A stretch of 64,000 nt of DNA from an uncultured Schaedlerella sp. (GCA_934435195.1 CAKSAJ010000005.1:62001-126000), one strand, 5' to 3'; counted from the first letter of the stretch, positions 44,445 through 53,863 are shown. A program made the numbers and translations. Notes: generated from the letters alone by a model not told the origin.

Positions 44445-45332
44445 TTATTCTTTTTCTTGCATATGCACAGTCAACTGGTTATATGGAATCTCAATTCCTT
44501 CTTCATCAAAGGTCAATTTTATCTGTTCCAGAAGTTCCCATCTTGTATCCCAGTATTTTTCCATCTTCACATAAGCACGGATTCCCAAAACTACGGAACT
44601 GTCTGCCAATGAGTCCACAAATACCTTCCAGTCTTCATTTGTCAATATATCTTTGTGACTAAGCAATAATCTTTCCAGAATTTCTTTTGCTTTCTTCAAA
44701 TCTGATTCATATGAAATCCCAACCTTCAAATCCAGTCTTCGTTCATCACGCTCTGTCACATTTGTCAGACTGTTATTCATAAGTTTTCCATTTGGAATCA
44801 CGATCACCTTGTTCTCAATCGTCATCAATTTTGTATAGAAAATTTTAATTTCTTTTACTGTACCTTCATTCTTATTCGTATCCTCGATAATGTAATCTCC
44901 GACAGTAAACGGTCTCAGCAACAAAATCATGATGCCACCTGCAAAATTTGTTATAAAATCCTGCAATGCCAGTGATACACCCACACCTGCTGATGCAAAT
45001 AACACGGTTATTGATGATAATTCAATTCCCAGATTTCCTGCAATGATAATAATTAATAATATATATAATCCGAATTTTACCATAGAATCTACAAATGTTG
45101 CAATTCCGGCATCTGTTTCTTTTACCTGAAAGGAATAACGGATACTTTTACGAATCCATTTTATAATCACACGTCCTATCATAAATATGATGATTGCAAT
45201 GATTATTTTTATACCTAAGTTTATCAAATTCGGTATATGTTCTTGTATATAGTTGCTGAACTGACTCATATTTTCTGTCACTTCATTTACGGATGCTTCC
45301 GCTGACTGCTGAAGCTCATCTGTCGTTGTCAT
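44445..45332 (-). CDS. mscS: Small-conductance mechanosensitive channel MscS
   Basis: Membrane channel that opens under tension to release solutes after osmotic downshock. The 295 residues have an N-terminal amphipathic stretch, three membrane helices (about 35-60, 85-105, 110-130) with the pore helix GVGVSLALQDFITNFAGG near 122, then the beta domain (GDYIIE) and a C-terminal alpha/beta domain. The length matches E. coli MscS. It lies 19 bases after the pgeF-type gene and may share its transcript. Confidence 0.93.
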   Translation of the reverse strand: MTTTDELQQSAEASVNEVTENMSQFSNYIQEHIPNLINLGIKIIIAIIIFMIGRVIIKWIRKSIRYSFQVKETDAGIATFVDSMVKFGLYILLIIIIAGNLGIELSSITVLFASAGVGVSLALQDFITNFAGGIMILLLRPFTVGDYIIEDTNKNEGTVKEIKIFYTKLMTIENKVIVIPNGKLMNNSLTNVTERDERRLDLKVGISYESDLKKAKEILERLLLSHKDILTNEDWKVFVDSLADSSVVLGIRAYVKMEKYWDTRWELLEQIKLTFDEEGIEIPYNQLTVHMQEKE

Positions 45333-45351
45333 ATGCTGCCCTCCTGTCGCC

Positions 45352-46203
45352 TTATTCTTTTAATGCAAGAAATGCTGCCAGATTTCCTCTTCTGTCTCCA
45401 CTTGTACGATGCGAATACAGAATCTCACTGTTACAGTGTGTACATACATTCGTCACAGCAATATGTTCTGGCAGTATTCCGGATTCTTTAAAAATGATTT
45501 CATTTGCTTTCCATAAATCCAGTTGATATTTTCCATTCTCTTTGCGATAAAACAAATCTTTCCAATATCTCTCTTCAAAGTTTTTCTGGAATTCTAAAAT
45601 CACATCTTCGCTGACTTCATAACAATCCATACAGATAGACGGACCTACTGCCGCCAGAATATCCTTTGGATCAGACCCATATTGCTCTTCCATCTTACGA
45701 ATTGTTTCTTTTCCGATTTTCCCCACTGTTCCACGCCAGCCGGAATGACTTAGTCCAATTGCCTTTTGAACCGGGTCTACAAAATATAACGGAACACAAT
45801 CCGCATAAAATGTCACAAGACAAATCTCGGGAATATTTGTAACCATACCATCCACATCGGTATAATCCAAAGGTGTCACAACTCCCTTCCCTTTGTCTTT
45901 TTCCGTTACTACTCTTACATTCGTTGTATGTGTCTGTTGAGAAAGTACCATATTCTCGCATTTCACCCCGATTGATTTCGCGATTCTATAATAATTCTCA
46001 CGTACTGCTGCTTCATCATCCCCTCTTGTAAAGCTCAGATTCATTGATGCATAACATCCTTGACTCACGCCGCCAAGTCTGGTTGAAAATCCATGATGCA
46101 CAATTTTTGTATCTGCCAAGAGCGGATATTCCAAATAAGGTGCTTCCTTTTCTATCTCACGCAAAATTTGTCTCTCATCTTTATATCTTATTCCAAGACT
46201 CAT
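45352..46203 (-). CDS. pgeF: Peptidoglycan editing factor / laccase-domain protein PgeF
   Basis: YfiH/DUF152 family protein of 283 residues with the copper-type site: a histidine in SQQTHTTN near 86, a cysteine in TFYADCVPL near 132 and a histidine in GLSHSGWRGTV near 150. ICMDCYEVS follows near 195. Members act on UDP-MurNAc intermediates or purine nucleosides, and were long called polyphenol oxidases. The ATG at 46203 gives the usual N-terminus. It is followed by mscS. Confidence 0.9.
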   Translation of the reverse strand: MSLGIRYKDERQILREIEKEAPYLEYPLLADTKIVHHGFSTRLGGVSQGCYASMNLSFTRGDDEAAVRENYYRIAKSIGVKCENMVLSQQTHTTNVRVVTEKDKGKGVVTPLDYTDVDGMVTNIPEICLVTFYADCVPLYFVDPVQKAIGLSHSGWRGTVGKIGKETIRKMEEQYGSDPKDILAAVGPSICMDCYEVSEDVILEFQKNFEERYWKDLFYRKENGKYQLDLWKANEIIFKESGILPEHIAVTNVCTHCNSEILYSHRTSGDRRGNLAAFLALKE

Positions 46204-46279
46204 CCTTATCTCCCTTATTCTATATGATCATTTTATAAGTTTTCACGCATTTATATTTTATCACAACTCTGTGTATTTT

Positions 46280-46633
46280 TTATGAATAAAAAGCAAATGC
46301 GTTCTGGATAACATTTATCCTGTTCTTCTCAATACCTACAACATCAAAACGATATGCCTGATCCACTCCTAGATTGTGTTCCATAATATAGAATAAGGCA
46401 CAGCGACAGAGCACCCGCTGTTTCTTTTCATTCACAGCGTCTAATGCATTCCCTGTCCCTCTGCCTTTCCGATATTTCACTTCACAAAATACAATATACG
46501 AACCGTCTCTCGCAACAATATCAATCTCCCCTGCATGACAGCGATAATTATATTGTAAAATCTCATACCCCTGCTGTTCCAGATAGTAGCCTGCTGCCTG
46601 TTCATATACGCTTCCTATTTTTCTATTATTCAT
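46280..46633 (-). CDS. yraN: UPF0102 family protein YraN
   Basis: The 117-residue protein has the restriction-endonuclease-like fold of the YraN family: GSVYEQAAGYYLEQQGYEIL at the start, then GEIDIVARDGSYIVFCEVKYR near 45-65 with the D..EVK nuclease-type residues, and R-F-D-V near 100. Its role is unsettled; the usual link is DNA uptake or recombination. I prefer the ATG at 46633, but an ATG at 46648 is open and neither has a clear ribosome site. Clustered with rnhB as in many bacteria. Confidence 0.87.
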   Translation of the reverse strand: MNNRKIGSVYEQAAGYYLEQQGYEILQYNYRCHAGEIDIVARDGSYIVFCEVKYRKGRGTGNALDAVNEKKQRVLCRCALFYIMEHNLGVDQAYRFDVVGIEKNRINVIQNAFAFYS

Positions 46634-46690
46634 AATACCATGTCGCATGATACCACTTAAAACAACTTATTTTTTCAAGATAAGCTGTTT

Positions 46691-47455
46691 TTACTCATCT
46701 ATAAAATTCTTGATAAATGTTTTTCTATGAATTGGTGTTGGTCCATATTTTTTCAATGCAGCAATATGTTCCTGCGAACCATACCCCTTATGCTTTGCAA
46801 ACCCATATTCCGGCATAATTTCATCATATTGTACCATCAGGCGATCCCTCGTCACCTTCGCTAAAATGCTTGCAGCTGCAATAGATACACTCTTTGCATC
46901 TCCTTTGATGATCGGAACCTGAGCAATTGCAATATCTGGTATCGTAACTGCATCGTTGAGCAAAATTTCCGGCATGATTCCTAAATTATGAATCGCTTCC
47001 CTCATTGCTTCATATGTAGCCTGCAAAATATTAATCTCATCAATTCTTGCCGGAGATGCCATGCCAATTCCTGTCGCAATTGCTTTCTCCATAATTTCAT
47101 CATACAATTCTTCTCTTTTTTTTGCAGAAAGCTTTTTAGAATCATTCAGATACAATATCTCACAATCTTCCGGAAGAATTACAGCCCCTGCTACAACCGG
47201 ACCGGCCAAAGGTCCTCTGCCTGCTTCATCAATCCCACAAATCCATTTGCAGGCAGCATAGCAATGCTCATATTCTCGCATCTGCTCTAATCGCTGTCTC
47301 TCTTGCTCCAGCTTTTTTTCCTGTTTTTGATATTTACGAATCAGATTCTTAACTCCCGCACGGGAATCTGACTCATATTTTTTATATAATTCCGGATATT
47401 CATCCATTTTTGCCTGTTCAAATACAAGCTTTATATCACTGATCTTCTCACTCAT
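46691..47455 (-). CDS. rnhB: Ribonuclease HII
   Basis: Removes RNA from RNA-DNA hybrids, including single misincorporated ribonucleotides. The 254 residues have the catalytic ICGIDEAGRGPLAG block near 75-88, LNDSKKLSAKKR near 105 and IIKGDAKSVSIAAASILAKVTRD near 175-195. The N-terminal 70 residues form an extra helical region found in the Bacillus/Clostridium RNase HII subgroup. The ATG overlaps the signal peptidase gene by eight bases, with GGAGTG as ribosome site. Confidence 0.95.
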   Translation of the reverse strand: MSEKISDIKLVFEQAKMDEYPELYKKYESDSRAGVKNLIRKYQKQEKKLEQERQRLEQMREYEHCYAACKWICGIDEAGRGPLAGPVVAGAVILPEDCEILYLNDSKKLSAKKREELYDEIMEKAIATGIGMASPARIDEINILQATYEAMREAIHNLGIMPEILLNDAVTIPDIAIAQVPIIKGDAKSVSIAAASILAKVTRDRLMVQYDEIMPEYGFAKHKGYGSQEHIAALKKYGPTPIHRKTFIKNFIDE

Positions 47456-47990
47456 GCTTGATCACTCCAAACTTATCAAACGGCCATATGCGAATCCATG
47501 CCCTTCCCATAATATCATCTCGATGAAGGACTCCCACCGATGGGTCACGACTGTCTGAACTGTGATTGCGATTGTCTCCCAGCACAAAATATTCATCTTC
47601 TCCCAGTGTGATCGGCTCTGCTGCGATTCCCGGATCATCCATAACTTCCAATCCATAATTTTCATCCAGCATTTCTCCATTGATATAAACATATCCATCT
47701 ATCACCTGCACTGTTTCTCCTGGAAGACCAATGATTCGTTTAATGTAATAGGTATGTTCTTCATACTGAAATGGAAATACAATAATTTCAAATCTCTCCG
47801 GATCACGGAATCGGTAACTGATTTTATCTACGATCAGATTATCTCCATCTGACAGTGTCGTCTCCATAGAATGACCGCTCACTTTTGTCCTCTGACCAAC
47901 AAATGTAATAATTCCTAATGACAAAATAACAACGATCACAATGTAGACAATCCAACTAAGCAACTCCCCTAAAATACTTCTTTCTTTCAT
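47448..47990 (-). CDS. lepB: Signal peptidase I (first copy)
   Basis: Membrane serine-lysine protease that removes signal peptides. The 180 residues have one N-terminal membrane helix (about 10-30), the catalytic serine in GHSMETTL near 38 and the lysine in YYIKRIIGLPGE near 79. FVLGDNRNHSSDSR follows near 140. Ribosome site AGGGGAG. It lies downstream of rbgA and overlaps rnhB. A second, distinct copy is 0.9 kb upstream. Confidence 0.94.
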   Translation of the reverse strand: MKERSILGELLSWIVYIVIVVILSLGIITFVGQRTKVSGHSMETTLSDGDNLIVDKISYRFRDPERFEIIVFPFQYEEHTYYIKRIIGLPGETVQVIDGYVYINGEMLDENYGLEVMDDPGIAAEPITLGEDEYFVLGDNRNHSSDSRDPSVGVLHRDDIMGRAWIRIWPFDKFGVIKHE

Positions 47991-48002
47991 TGTGCTCCCC
48001 TT

Positions 48003-48857
48003 TTATGCATCCATCTCATCCGGAAATTCTAATGTTATTCTTCCAAGTCTACCATTTCGGAAATCATCCAACATCAATTTTGCTGCCTTTTCTGTGTCAT
48101 ACTCATTTCCTTTTACAAGGCAATGTCTGCTCTTTGCAATTTCCTGCAACATCGCAAATCCGTCATCAGATTCCTCTATATCATACTTTTCTGCCAATAT
48201 TCCCGAATATTTATCATTCAAAAACTCACATAATTTTGCAGCCAGTTCTTCTGTATTCAGAATTTCATCCTTGATCGAACCAATATATGCAAGCTTTAAT
48301 CCCACACTCTGATCCTCAAATTTTGGCCACAAAATTCCAGGCGTATCTAATAATTCTACATTTTTATTCAAACGAATCCATTGTTTTCCTTTTGTAACAC
48401 CCGGTTTATTTCCTGTTTTTGCACAGGCTTTTCCTGCAAGCGCATTAATAAATGTTGATTTACCTACATTTGGGATTCCAACAACCATTGCTCGTACCGG
48501 TCTGTTCAAAATTCCTCTTTTTCTGTCTCTTTCAATTTTTTCTTTACAAGCTTCCTGGATCACACCATGTATTGATTTAATCCCTCCACCTTTTTTTGAA
48601 TTTACTTTTACAACAGAATATCCTTTTTTCTTAAAATATTCCATCCACGCATCATTGCATCGCTCTTCTGCTAAATCTGACTTATTCAGCAAGATCAGTC
48701 TCGCTTTATTTTTTCCTAATTCATCAATATCAGGATTACGACTGCTGACAGGAATTCTCGCATCAACCAATTCGATCACAAGATCAATCAATTTAATGTT
48801 CTCCTGCATCATTCTTCTTGCCTTTGTCATATGACCTGGATACCACTGAAAATGCAT
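48003..48857 (-). CDS. rbgA: Ribosome biogenesis GTPase RbgA (YlqF)
   Basis: Circularly permuted GTPase needed for late 50S assembly. The 284 residues show the permuted G-motif order: LNKSDL (G4) near 58, then GIPNVGKSTFINAL (G1) near 125 and DTPGILWP (G3) near 172, and a C-terminal RNA-binding ANTAR-like region. HFQWYPGHMTKA at the start is a YlqF signature. GGAGG precedes the ATG. It lies between two signal peptidase genes, close to rplS, as is common in Firmicutes. Confidence 0.96.
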   Translation of the reverse strand: MHFQWYPGHMTKARRMMQENIKLIDLVIELVDARIPVSSRNPDIDELGKNKARLILLNKSDLAEERCNDAWMEYFKKKGYSVVKVNSKKGGGIKSIHGVIQEACKEKIERDRKRGILNRPVRAMVVGIPNVGKSTFINALAGKACAKTGNKPGVTKGKQWIRLNKNVELLDTPGILWPKFEDQSVGLKLAYIGSIKDEILNTEELAAKLCEFLNDKYSGILAEKYDIEESDDGFAMLQEIAKSRHCLVKGNEYDTEKAAKLMLDDFRNGRLGRITLEFPDEMDA

Positions 48858-48866
48858 ATCTTCCTC

Positions 48867-49484
48867 CTATTTTACAAACCCAAAATTCTTTCCTATATTT
48901 GTCACAAACCAAACTTTTCCACCGATATCTTCACGTTTCACATTCCCGATATCTGCAAGTCGGCTGTCATCACTGCCTGCACTATTATCTCCTAAAACAA
49001 AATATTCTGTCTCACCTAATGTAAGCTTTTTTTCTGCAATTCCTGCAAAATCCAGATCTGATGTGTAGATATCTTTCTTTTGTACTTTACCATCAATATA
49101 AATCTTTCCATCTTTGATCTGTATCGTTTCGCCTGGGAGTCCTACTACTCGCTTTATACAATAATGTGCATTTTCATTTCCATTTGGACGAAATGCTATA
49201 ATTTCACCTCTTTTAGGCTTACGGGCATCATAAACAATCCGATTAATTAACACGACATCTCCATTTTTCAACACCGGGCTCATAGAGTCTCCGGCATTGC
49301 TTACCCGCTGTCCAAAAAAACTCACAAGCATCCATGCTAAAATACATACAACAATAATTTCTGTGCCCCATTCAATCGCTGTCTTGACTTTCTCTGTTTT
49401 CAGTGAGCGGTATTTTTTTCGGAAATATAATTTCCACTTTTTTCGATCTATCGTATAACTTTTCTTCTTTGCTCTTTTTTTCAT
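48867..49484 (-). CDS. lepB: Signal peptidase I (second copy)
   Basis: Signal peptidase of 205 residues with a very basic cytoplasmic head (about 1-42), one membrane helix (about 46-66), the catalytic serine in AGDSMSPVL near 74 and the lysine in HYCIKRVVGLPGE near 115. YFVLGDNSAGSDDSR follows near 165. It differs clearly from the other copy, so the pair is not a recent duplication. It begins 91 bases after rplS, past a terminator, with a weak ribosome site. Confidence 0.92.
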   Translation of the reverse strand: MKKRAKKKSYTIDRKKWKLYFRKKYRSLKTEKVKTAIEWGTEIIVVCILAWMLVSFFGQRVSNAGDSMSPVLKNGDVVLINRIVYDARKPKRGEIIAFRPNGNENAHYCIKRVVGLPGETIQIKDGKIYIDGKVQKKDIYTSDLDFAGIAEKKLTLGETEYFVLGDNSAGSDDSRLADIGNVKREDIGGKVWFVTNIGKNFGFVK

Positions 49485-49530
49485 CGCCTATCTCTTAATA
49501 TATCATACCAACAGTTACTTTCATATAATG

Positions 49531-49564
49531 AAAAAGGGACAAACTACAAATCTGTACTTGTCCC
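49531..49564 (-). terminator. Terminator after rplS
   Basis: Minus-strand AGGGACAA pairs with TTGTCCCT and is followed by five T, twelve bases after the rplS stop. Confidence 0.85.
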
Positions 49565-49575
49565 TCTCATCGTTA

Positions 49576-49923
49576 CTATTTTACTAATTCTTTAACTTTA
49601 GCTCTCTTACCTACACGTCCTCTTAAGTAGTTCAGTTTTGCTCTTCTTACTTTACCTCTACGAACAATCTCAACTCTTTCTACATGTGGAGAGTGTACTG
49701 GCCAAGTTTTCTCAACTCCAACTCCGTTAGATGATTTTCTTACTGTGAAAGTTTCTCTAACTCCGCCACCCTGTTTCTTTAAAACAGTTCCTTCGAAAAC
49801 CTGAATTCTTTCACGGTTTCCTTCTTTGATCTTAGCGTATACTTTTACAGTATCTCCTACGTTAATTTCTGGAGCATTCTCTTTTAACTGCTCAGCTTCA
49901 ATGTTTTTAATAATATCGTTCAT
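49576..49923 (-). CDS. rplS: 50S ribosomal protein L19
   Basis: Large-subunit protein at the 30S-50S interface. The 115 residues match the family throughout: APEINVGDTVKVYAKIKEGNRERIQVFEG at the start, then GVGVEKTWPVHSP and the basic C-terminus with LRGRVGKRAKVKE. AAGGAGG precedes the ATG. It ends the trmD group but is separated from trmD by about 155 bases and is followed by its own terminator. Confidence 0.97.
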   Translation of the reverse strand: MNDIIKNIEAEQLKENAPEINVGDTVKVYAKIKEGNRERIQVFEGTVLKKQGGGVRETFTVRKSSNGVGVEKTWPVHSPHVERVEIVRRGKVRRAKLNYLRGRVGKRAKVKELVK

Positions 49924-50077
49924 TGTGTGACCTCCTTAATATTTGACGTTCTTAACACATTATTGTGCCAGAGGACCATCGCTCTTCTTTTCACAAACAA
50001 CTGTTGTAGTTTATCATATTTTCGCTTGTTGTGCAAGTAGTTTTGCACTTTTTCTGTCAGCTTTTTGCCTTTTTATC

Positions 50078-50890
50078 TTACTTCTGCTTTTGAGCATCTA
50101 CTTCTTCCAGCCATTTTTTCTCTTTTTTTGTCAGCTCACATTTTTCAAATAAATCGGGACGACGTTCTTTCGTTCGAAGAATAGACTGTTCACGTCTCCA
50201 TTTTTCTATATTTGCATGATGTCCGGACAACAAAACAGCCGGTACTTTTTTCCCATGCCACTCTTCCGGTCTCGAGTACTGCGGATATTCAAGCAGGTTA
50301 TCCTGGAATGATTCGAATTCAGCTGATACATCATTATGCAACACACCCGGAACCAGTCTGGAAATTGTATCAACCATGACCATAGCCGGAAGTTCTCCGC
50401 CTGTGAGTACATAATCTCCGATCGATACGTAATCTGTAACAATCTCCTCCAGCACACGTTCATCAATTCCCTCATAATGTCCGCATAAAAGGACGAGGTC
50501 TTCTTCCTGTGCTAATTCTTCTGCCATCTTCTGATTAAATGTATCTCCTTGCGGGGATAAATAAACGACTCTTGTTTTCTTTTTATCTAAATTGTTTTCT
50601 TCCTGTTCCTTCTCCGATGAAGTATTTTCAATCTGATTTTCCTTCTTTCTCCTTGCGATAGACTCTTCAATCGACTGATAAGCCAGATAAACAGGTTCCG
50701 CCTGCATCAGCATACCTGCCCCTCCTCCATATGGATAGTCATCTACGCTTTGATGTTTATTGAAAGCAAAATCACGAATATTAACAGCTTCTATGGACAA
50801 TAAATCACGGGAAATCGCTCTTCCAATGATACTCGTATTCAATCCATTCATCACCATTTCCGGAAATAAAGTCATTATATGGAAGTTCAT
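50078..50890 (-). CDS. trmD: tRNA (guanine37-N1)-methyltransferase TrmD
   Basis: SAM-dependent SPOUT methyltransferase modifying G37 next to the anticodon. The 270 residues start NFHIMTLFPEM; HQSVDDYPYGGGAGM is near 45, and the knot has LLCGHYEGIDERV and IGDYVLTGGELPAMVMVD near 145-165. A Glu/Asn/Lys-rich insert of about 30 residues (about 70-100) makes it longer than the usual 240. I start at the ATG at 50890, one base over the rimM stop with GGAGGGG upstream; a longer frame reads back into rimM. Confidence 0.95.
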   Translation of the reverse strand: MNFHIMTLFPEMVMNGLNTSIIGRAISRDLLSIEAVNIRDFAFNKHQSVDDYPYGGGAGMLMQAEPVYLAYQSIEESIARRKKENQIENTSSEKEQEENNLDKKKTRVVYLSPQGDTFNQKMAEELAQEEDLVLLCGHYEGIDERVLEEIVTDYVSIGDYVLTGGELPAMVMVDTISRLVPGVLHNDVSAEFESFQDNLLEYPQYSRPEEWHGKKVPAVLLSGHHANIEKWRREQSILRTKERRPDLFEKCELTKKEKKWLEEVDAQKQK

Positions 50891-51393
50891 TATACCAACC
50901 CCTCCAACAAATGTACTTTCATGCTCATATTTTCTATATCCACATCTAAAATACAATCATGAATAGCCGGAATCAGCACCTCACCATACTTGTCAAATTC
51001 CACGACATACACTTCATTTGCACCGGTTTCGATAACATCTACCAGTTTTCCTTCTTCACCTTCGTCTGTTATAACATCCATACCGATCAAATCTGCAATA
51101 TAATATTCATCTTCCTCTAATTCTACTGCATCTTCTCTTGTTACAAACAGACTTCTTCTTTTATATCTTTCAATATCATTTATATTATCGATACCTTTAA
51201 ATTTCAGGATTACAAACTGCTTAAAAAATTTAACGCCCTGAATTTCCAACGGTATCTGTTCTTTTCCTGTGTCAAGTATTACATTTTTGAGGCTTTTGAA
51301 TCGCTGCGGATCGTCTGTTGTAGGAAATACCTTTACTTCACCTCTTACTCCATGTGTAGATGAAATCACACCTACCTGTAATAACTGTTCCAT
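50890..51393 (-). CDS. rimM: 16S rRNA maturation factor RimM
   Basis: Assembly factor for the 30S head that binds S19. The 167 residues have the RimM beta-barrel start (LLQVGVISSTHGVRGEVKV), then the second PRC-barrel domain from about 95 (YYIADLIGMDVITDEG, then VYVVEFDKYGEVLIPAI). It overlaps trmD by one base (TAATG), so the two are coupled. Confidence 0.95.
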   Translation of the reverse strand: MEQLLQVGVISSTHGVRGEVKVFPTTDDPQRFKSLKNVILDTGKEQIPLEIQGVKFFKQFVILKFKGIDNINDIERYKRRSLFVTREDAVELEEDEYYIADLIGMDVITDEGEEGKLVDVIETGANEVYVVEFDKYGEVLIPAIHDCILDVDIENMSMKVHLLEGLV

Positions 51394-51410
51394 AATCGAA
51401 CTCCTTATCT

Positions 51411-51443
51411 AAAATAAAGGGGACAGTCTTAACGGCTGTCCCT
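51411..51443 (-). terminator. Terminator between khpA and rimM
   Basis: Minus-strand GGGACAG pairs with CTGTCCC and is followed by CTTTATTTT. It could partially separate rpsP-khpA from rimM-trmD. Confidence 0.7.
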
Positions 51444-51486
51444 CTCTTATCGCTAAGTATATTTCAAAATATTCTATAGCATTTCT

Positions 51487-51717
51487 TTACTGAACAATAT
51501 CAACAACCACTCTCTTATTATCTTTTGTAGCTGCTGCTTTCACTACAGAACGGATTGCTTTCGCAATACGACCCTGTTTTCCGATCACCTTACCCATGTC
51601 TCCATCTGCAACGCGAACTTCTAACACTGTTGTCTTGCCTTCCTGACGTTCTGTAACAACAACTCCATCTGGGTTGTCCACCAATGCTCTTGCAATAACT
51701 TCTACCAGTTCTTTCAT
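51487..51717 (-). CDS. khpA: KH-domain RNA-binding protein KhpA
   Basis: Small RNA-binding protein (YlqC) that works with KhpB/EloR in RNA regulation of cell elongation and division. The 76 residues are a single KH domain with the GXXG loop GKQGRIA near 52-58. GGAGGTG precedes the ATG. It is between rpsP and rimM, the standard Firmicutes position. Confidence 0.95.
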   Translation of the reverse strand: MKELVEVIARALVDNPDGVVVTERQEGKTTVLEVRVADGDMGKVIGKQGRIAKAIRSVVKAAATKDNKRVVVDIVQ

Positions 51718-51760
51718 TTACGCGCACCTCCGCGAAAATATTGCGTCAAATAATTTTTAA

Positions 51761-52006
51761 TTATTTTTCAATTCCAGCTGCTTTGAAGATTTTAGAAACA
51801 ACTTCTGTTGGCTGAGCACCATTGTTGAGCCATTTTTTAGCTGCTTCTTCGTCTACTTTGATTGCGCTTGGATTACAGTTTGGATCATATGTTCCGATCT
51901 CATCGATGAATCTTCCATCTCTTGGAGATCTAGAATCTGCTACAATGATTCTATAAAAAGGAGCTTTCTTCTGTCCCATTCTTCTTAATCTGATTTTTAC
52001 TGCCAT
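51761..52006 (-). CDS. rpsP: 30S ribosomal protein S16
   Basis: Small-subunit assembly protein. The 81 residues match S16: VKIRLRRMGQKKAPFYRIIVADSRSPRDGR at the start and a C-terminal half with AAKKWLNNGAQPTE. A GAAAGGATAGG site precedes the ATG. It follows ffh by about 70 bases. Confidence 0.97.
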   Translation of the reverse strand: MAVKIRLRRMGQKKAPFYRIIVADSRSPRDGRFIDEIGTYDPNCNPSAIKVDEEAAKKWLNNGAQPTEVVSKIFKAAGIEK

Positions 52007-52078
52007 GTTAAATACCTATCCTTTCTTTTTTACCTTCATAATTTCAGCGAACTATTCGCTTTGTTTTTTATCTATGTG

Positions 52079-53437
52079 TTAAAAAGGAAGCTTAAACTTT
52101 CCTTTTTTACCACCCATACCGCCCATGAGTCCCGGAAGCTTCTTCATCATCTTCCTTGTCTCATTAAACTGTTTTACCATGCGGTTCACTTCCGCAATAT
52201 CTACACCTGCACCTTTTGCGATTCGGTGTTTTCTTGATGGATTCAGCAAATCTGGATTTCTTCTTTCTTCTACTGTCATCGACTGTATCATTGCTTCCAT
52301 CCTTGCCATCTTCTTCTCATTCTCTTCCGAGTCGAGTTCCGGCATCTTCTTGTTGCCCATTCCTGGCATCCCCGGCAACATTCCCATTATGCTTGAAAGC
52401 CCGCCCATTTTTTTCATCTGTGACATACTGTCCAGATAATCTTCATAATCAAACTGAGCTTTCTTCATCTTCTCCATCGTCTTCTTGGCTTGTTCTTCAT
52501 CTATCTCTGCGCCCGCCTTTTCAATCAGCGTCAGCACATCTCCCATACCAAGAATTCGTGATGCCATTCGGTCCGGGTAAAACTGTTCCAAATCAGAAAG
52601 CTTCTCACCCATACCTACATATAGAATCGGTTTTCCTGTCACTGCCTTAATTGACAATGCAGCACCGCCTCTTGTATCACCATCTAGCTTTGTTACAATG
52701 ACGCCGTCAATTCCAATTTTATCATTGAAATTACTTGCTACGTTAACTGCATCCTGTCCTGTCATTGCATCAACAACCAGAATCGTCTGATGTACTGTAA
52801 CTGCTTCTTTGATTTCTTGAAGCTCAGCCATCATCTCTTCATCAATATGAAGTCGTCCTGCTGTATCCAGAATCACGATATTATTCTTATTCTTTGCTGC
52901 ATGTTCCATTGCAGCCTTTGCAATATCAGCAGGTTTGATCTTATCACCCATGGAAAATACTTCCACACCCTGCTTTTCACCATTGATTTCCAACTGCTTA
53001 ATTGCAGCAGGTCTGTAAACATCACAAGCTACCAGAAGTGGCTTCTTACCTTTTAACTTGAACTTCCCGGCCAGCTTTGCAGTTGTCGTTGTCTTACCTG
53101 CACCTTGCAGACCAGCCATCATAATAACAGTGATTGCACTTCCCGGCTGAAGCTTGATCTCTGTTGTCTCAGATCCCATCAGCCTGATAAGTTCTTCATT
53201 AACAATCTTGATTACCATCTGTCCCGGATTCAGGCCGTTCATCACATCCTGACCGATTGCCCGTTCCTGAACTTCTTTAACGAAATTCTTCACAACTTTG
53301 AAGTTAACATCTGCCTCAAGAAGCGCCATCTTAACTTCTTTCAAAGCTGCTTTGACATCATCCTCGGTAAGTCGTCCTTTACTTCTTAAGTTTTTAAATA
53401 CATTCTGAAGTTTTTCAGTCAAGCTATCAAATGCCAT
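52079..53437 (-). CDS. ffh: Signal recognition particle GTPase Ffh
   Basis: Protein part of SRP that carries nascent membrane proteins to FtsY. The 452 residues have the N helical domain, G1 GLQGAGKTTTTAKLAGK near 107, DTAGRLHIDEEM near 190 and TKLDGDTRGGAALS near 247. The methionine-rich M domain follows (about 300-452), rich in M, G and K. It begins one base after the ylxM stop, with GAGGAG inside the end of ylxM. Confidence 0.97.
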   Translation of the reverse strand: MAFDSLTEKLQNVFKNLRSKGRLTEDDVKAALKEVKMALLEADVNFKVVKNFVKEVQERAIGQDVMNGLNPGQMVIKIVNEELIRLMGSETTEIKLQPGSAITVIMMAGLQGAGKTTTTAKLAGKFKLKGKKPLLVACDVYRPAAIKQLEINGEKQGVEVFSMGDKIKPADIAKAAMEHAAKNKNNIVILDTAGRLHIDEEMMAELQEIKEAVTVHQTILVVDAMTGQDAVNVASNFNDKIGIDGVIVTKLDGDTRGGAALSIKAVTGKPILYVGMGEKLSDLEQFYPDRMASRILGMGDVLTLIEKAGAEIDEEQAKKTMEKMKKAQFDYEDYLDSMSQMKKMGGLSSIMGMLPGMPGMGNKKMPELDSEENEKKMARMEAMIQSMTVEERRNPDLLNPSRKHRIAKGAGVDIAEVNRMVKQFNETRKMMKKLPGLMGGMGGKKGKFKLPF

Positions 53438-53438
53438 T

Positions 53439-53789
53439 CTACAACTCCTCTATAATCCGATTCGAAATCTGCCTTATCTGTGAAATCATCTCTTTTGTAT
53501 CTCGTCCTGTCTCTTCATAAGTATCCAGCATTTCATCAATCTGTCCTACTTTTTCTTTAATAGACAAGAATTTCTCCACCAGATGAAGCTTTTCCTCATA
53601 TCCTTCCAACGTCTTCTGACATCGTTTTACAAGATCATGTACTCCCTGTCTGCTGATTCCTTTTTCCTGAGCGATCTCACTCAGAGATAAATCATCCAAC
53701 ACAAACTGCTCATACACTTCCTTTTGATGATCATTCAGCAACTCGCCGTAAAAATCATACAATAATGATTGTTCTAATATTTCATTCAC
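53439..53789 (-). CDS. ylxM: YlxM-family SRP-associated helix-turn-helix protein
   Basis: The 116-residue protein has a sigma-70 region 4-like helix-turn-helix (DDLSLSEIAQEKGISRQGVHDLV near 28-50). YlxM/p13 is encoded next to ffh in many Firmicutes and has been linked to SRP in streptococci. I place the start at the GTG at 53789 (MNEILEQSLLYDFYGEL) with AGGTGAT upstream; a GTG at 53798 is in frame but sits within that site. It overlaps nothing and couples to ffh. Confidence 0.92.
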   Translation of the reverse strand: MNEILEQSLLYDFYGELLNDHQKEVYEQFVLDDLSLSEIAQEKGISRQGVHDLVKRCQKTLEGYEEKLHLVEKFLSIKEKVGQIDEMLDTYEETGRDTKEMISQIRQISNRIIEEL

Positions 53790-53863
53790 AATTATCACCT
53801 ATGCTATCTTACACGAATTTTCGTATGGTGTCAAGTATTTTTTCTTGACACCTATTATATTTT

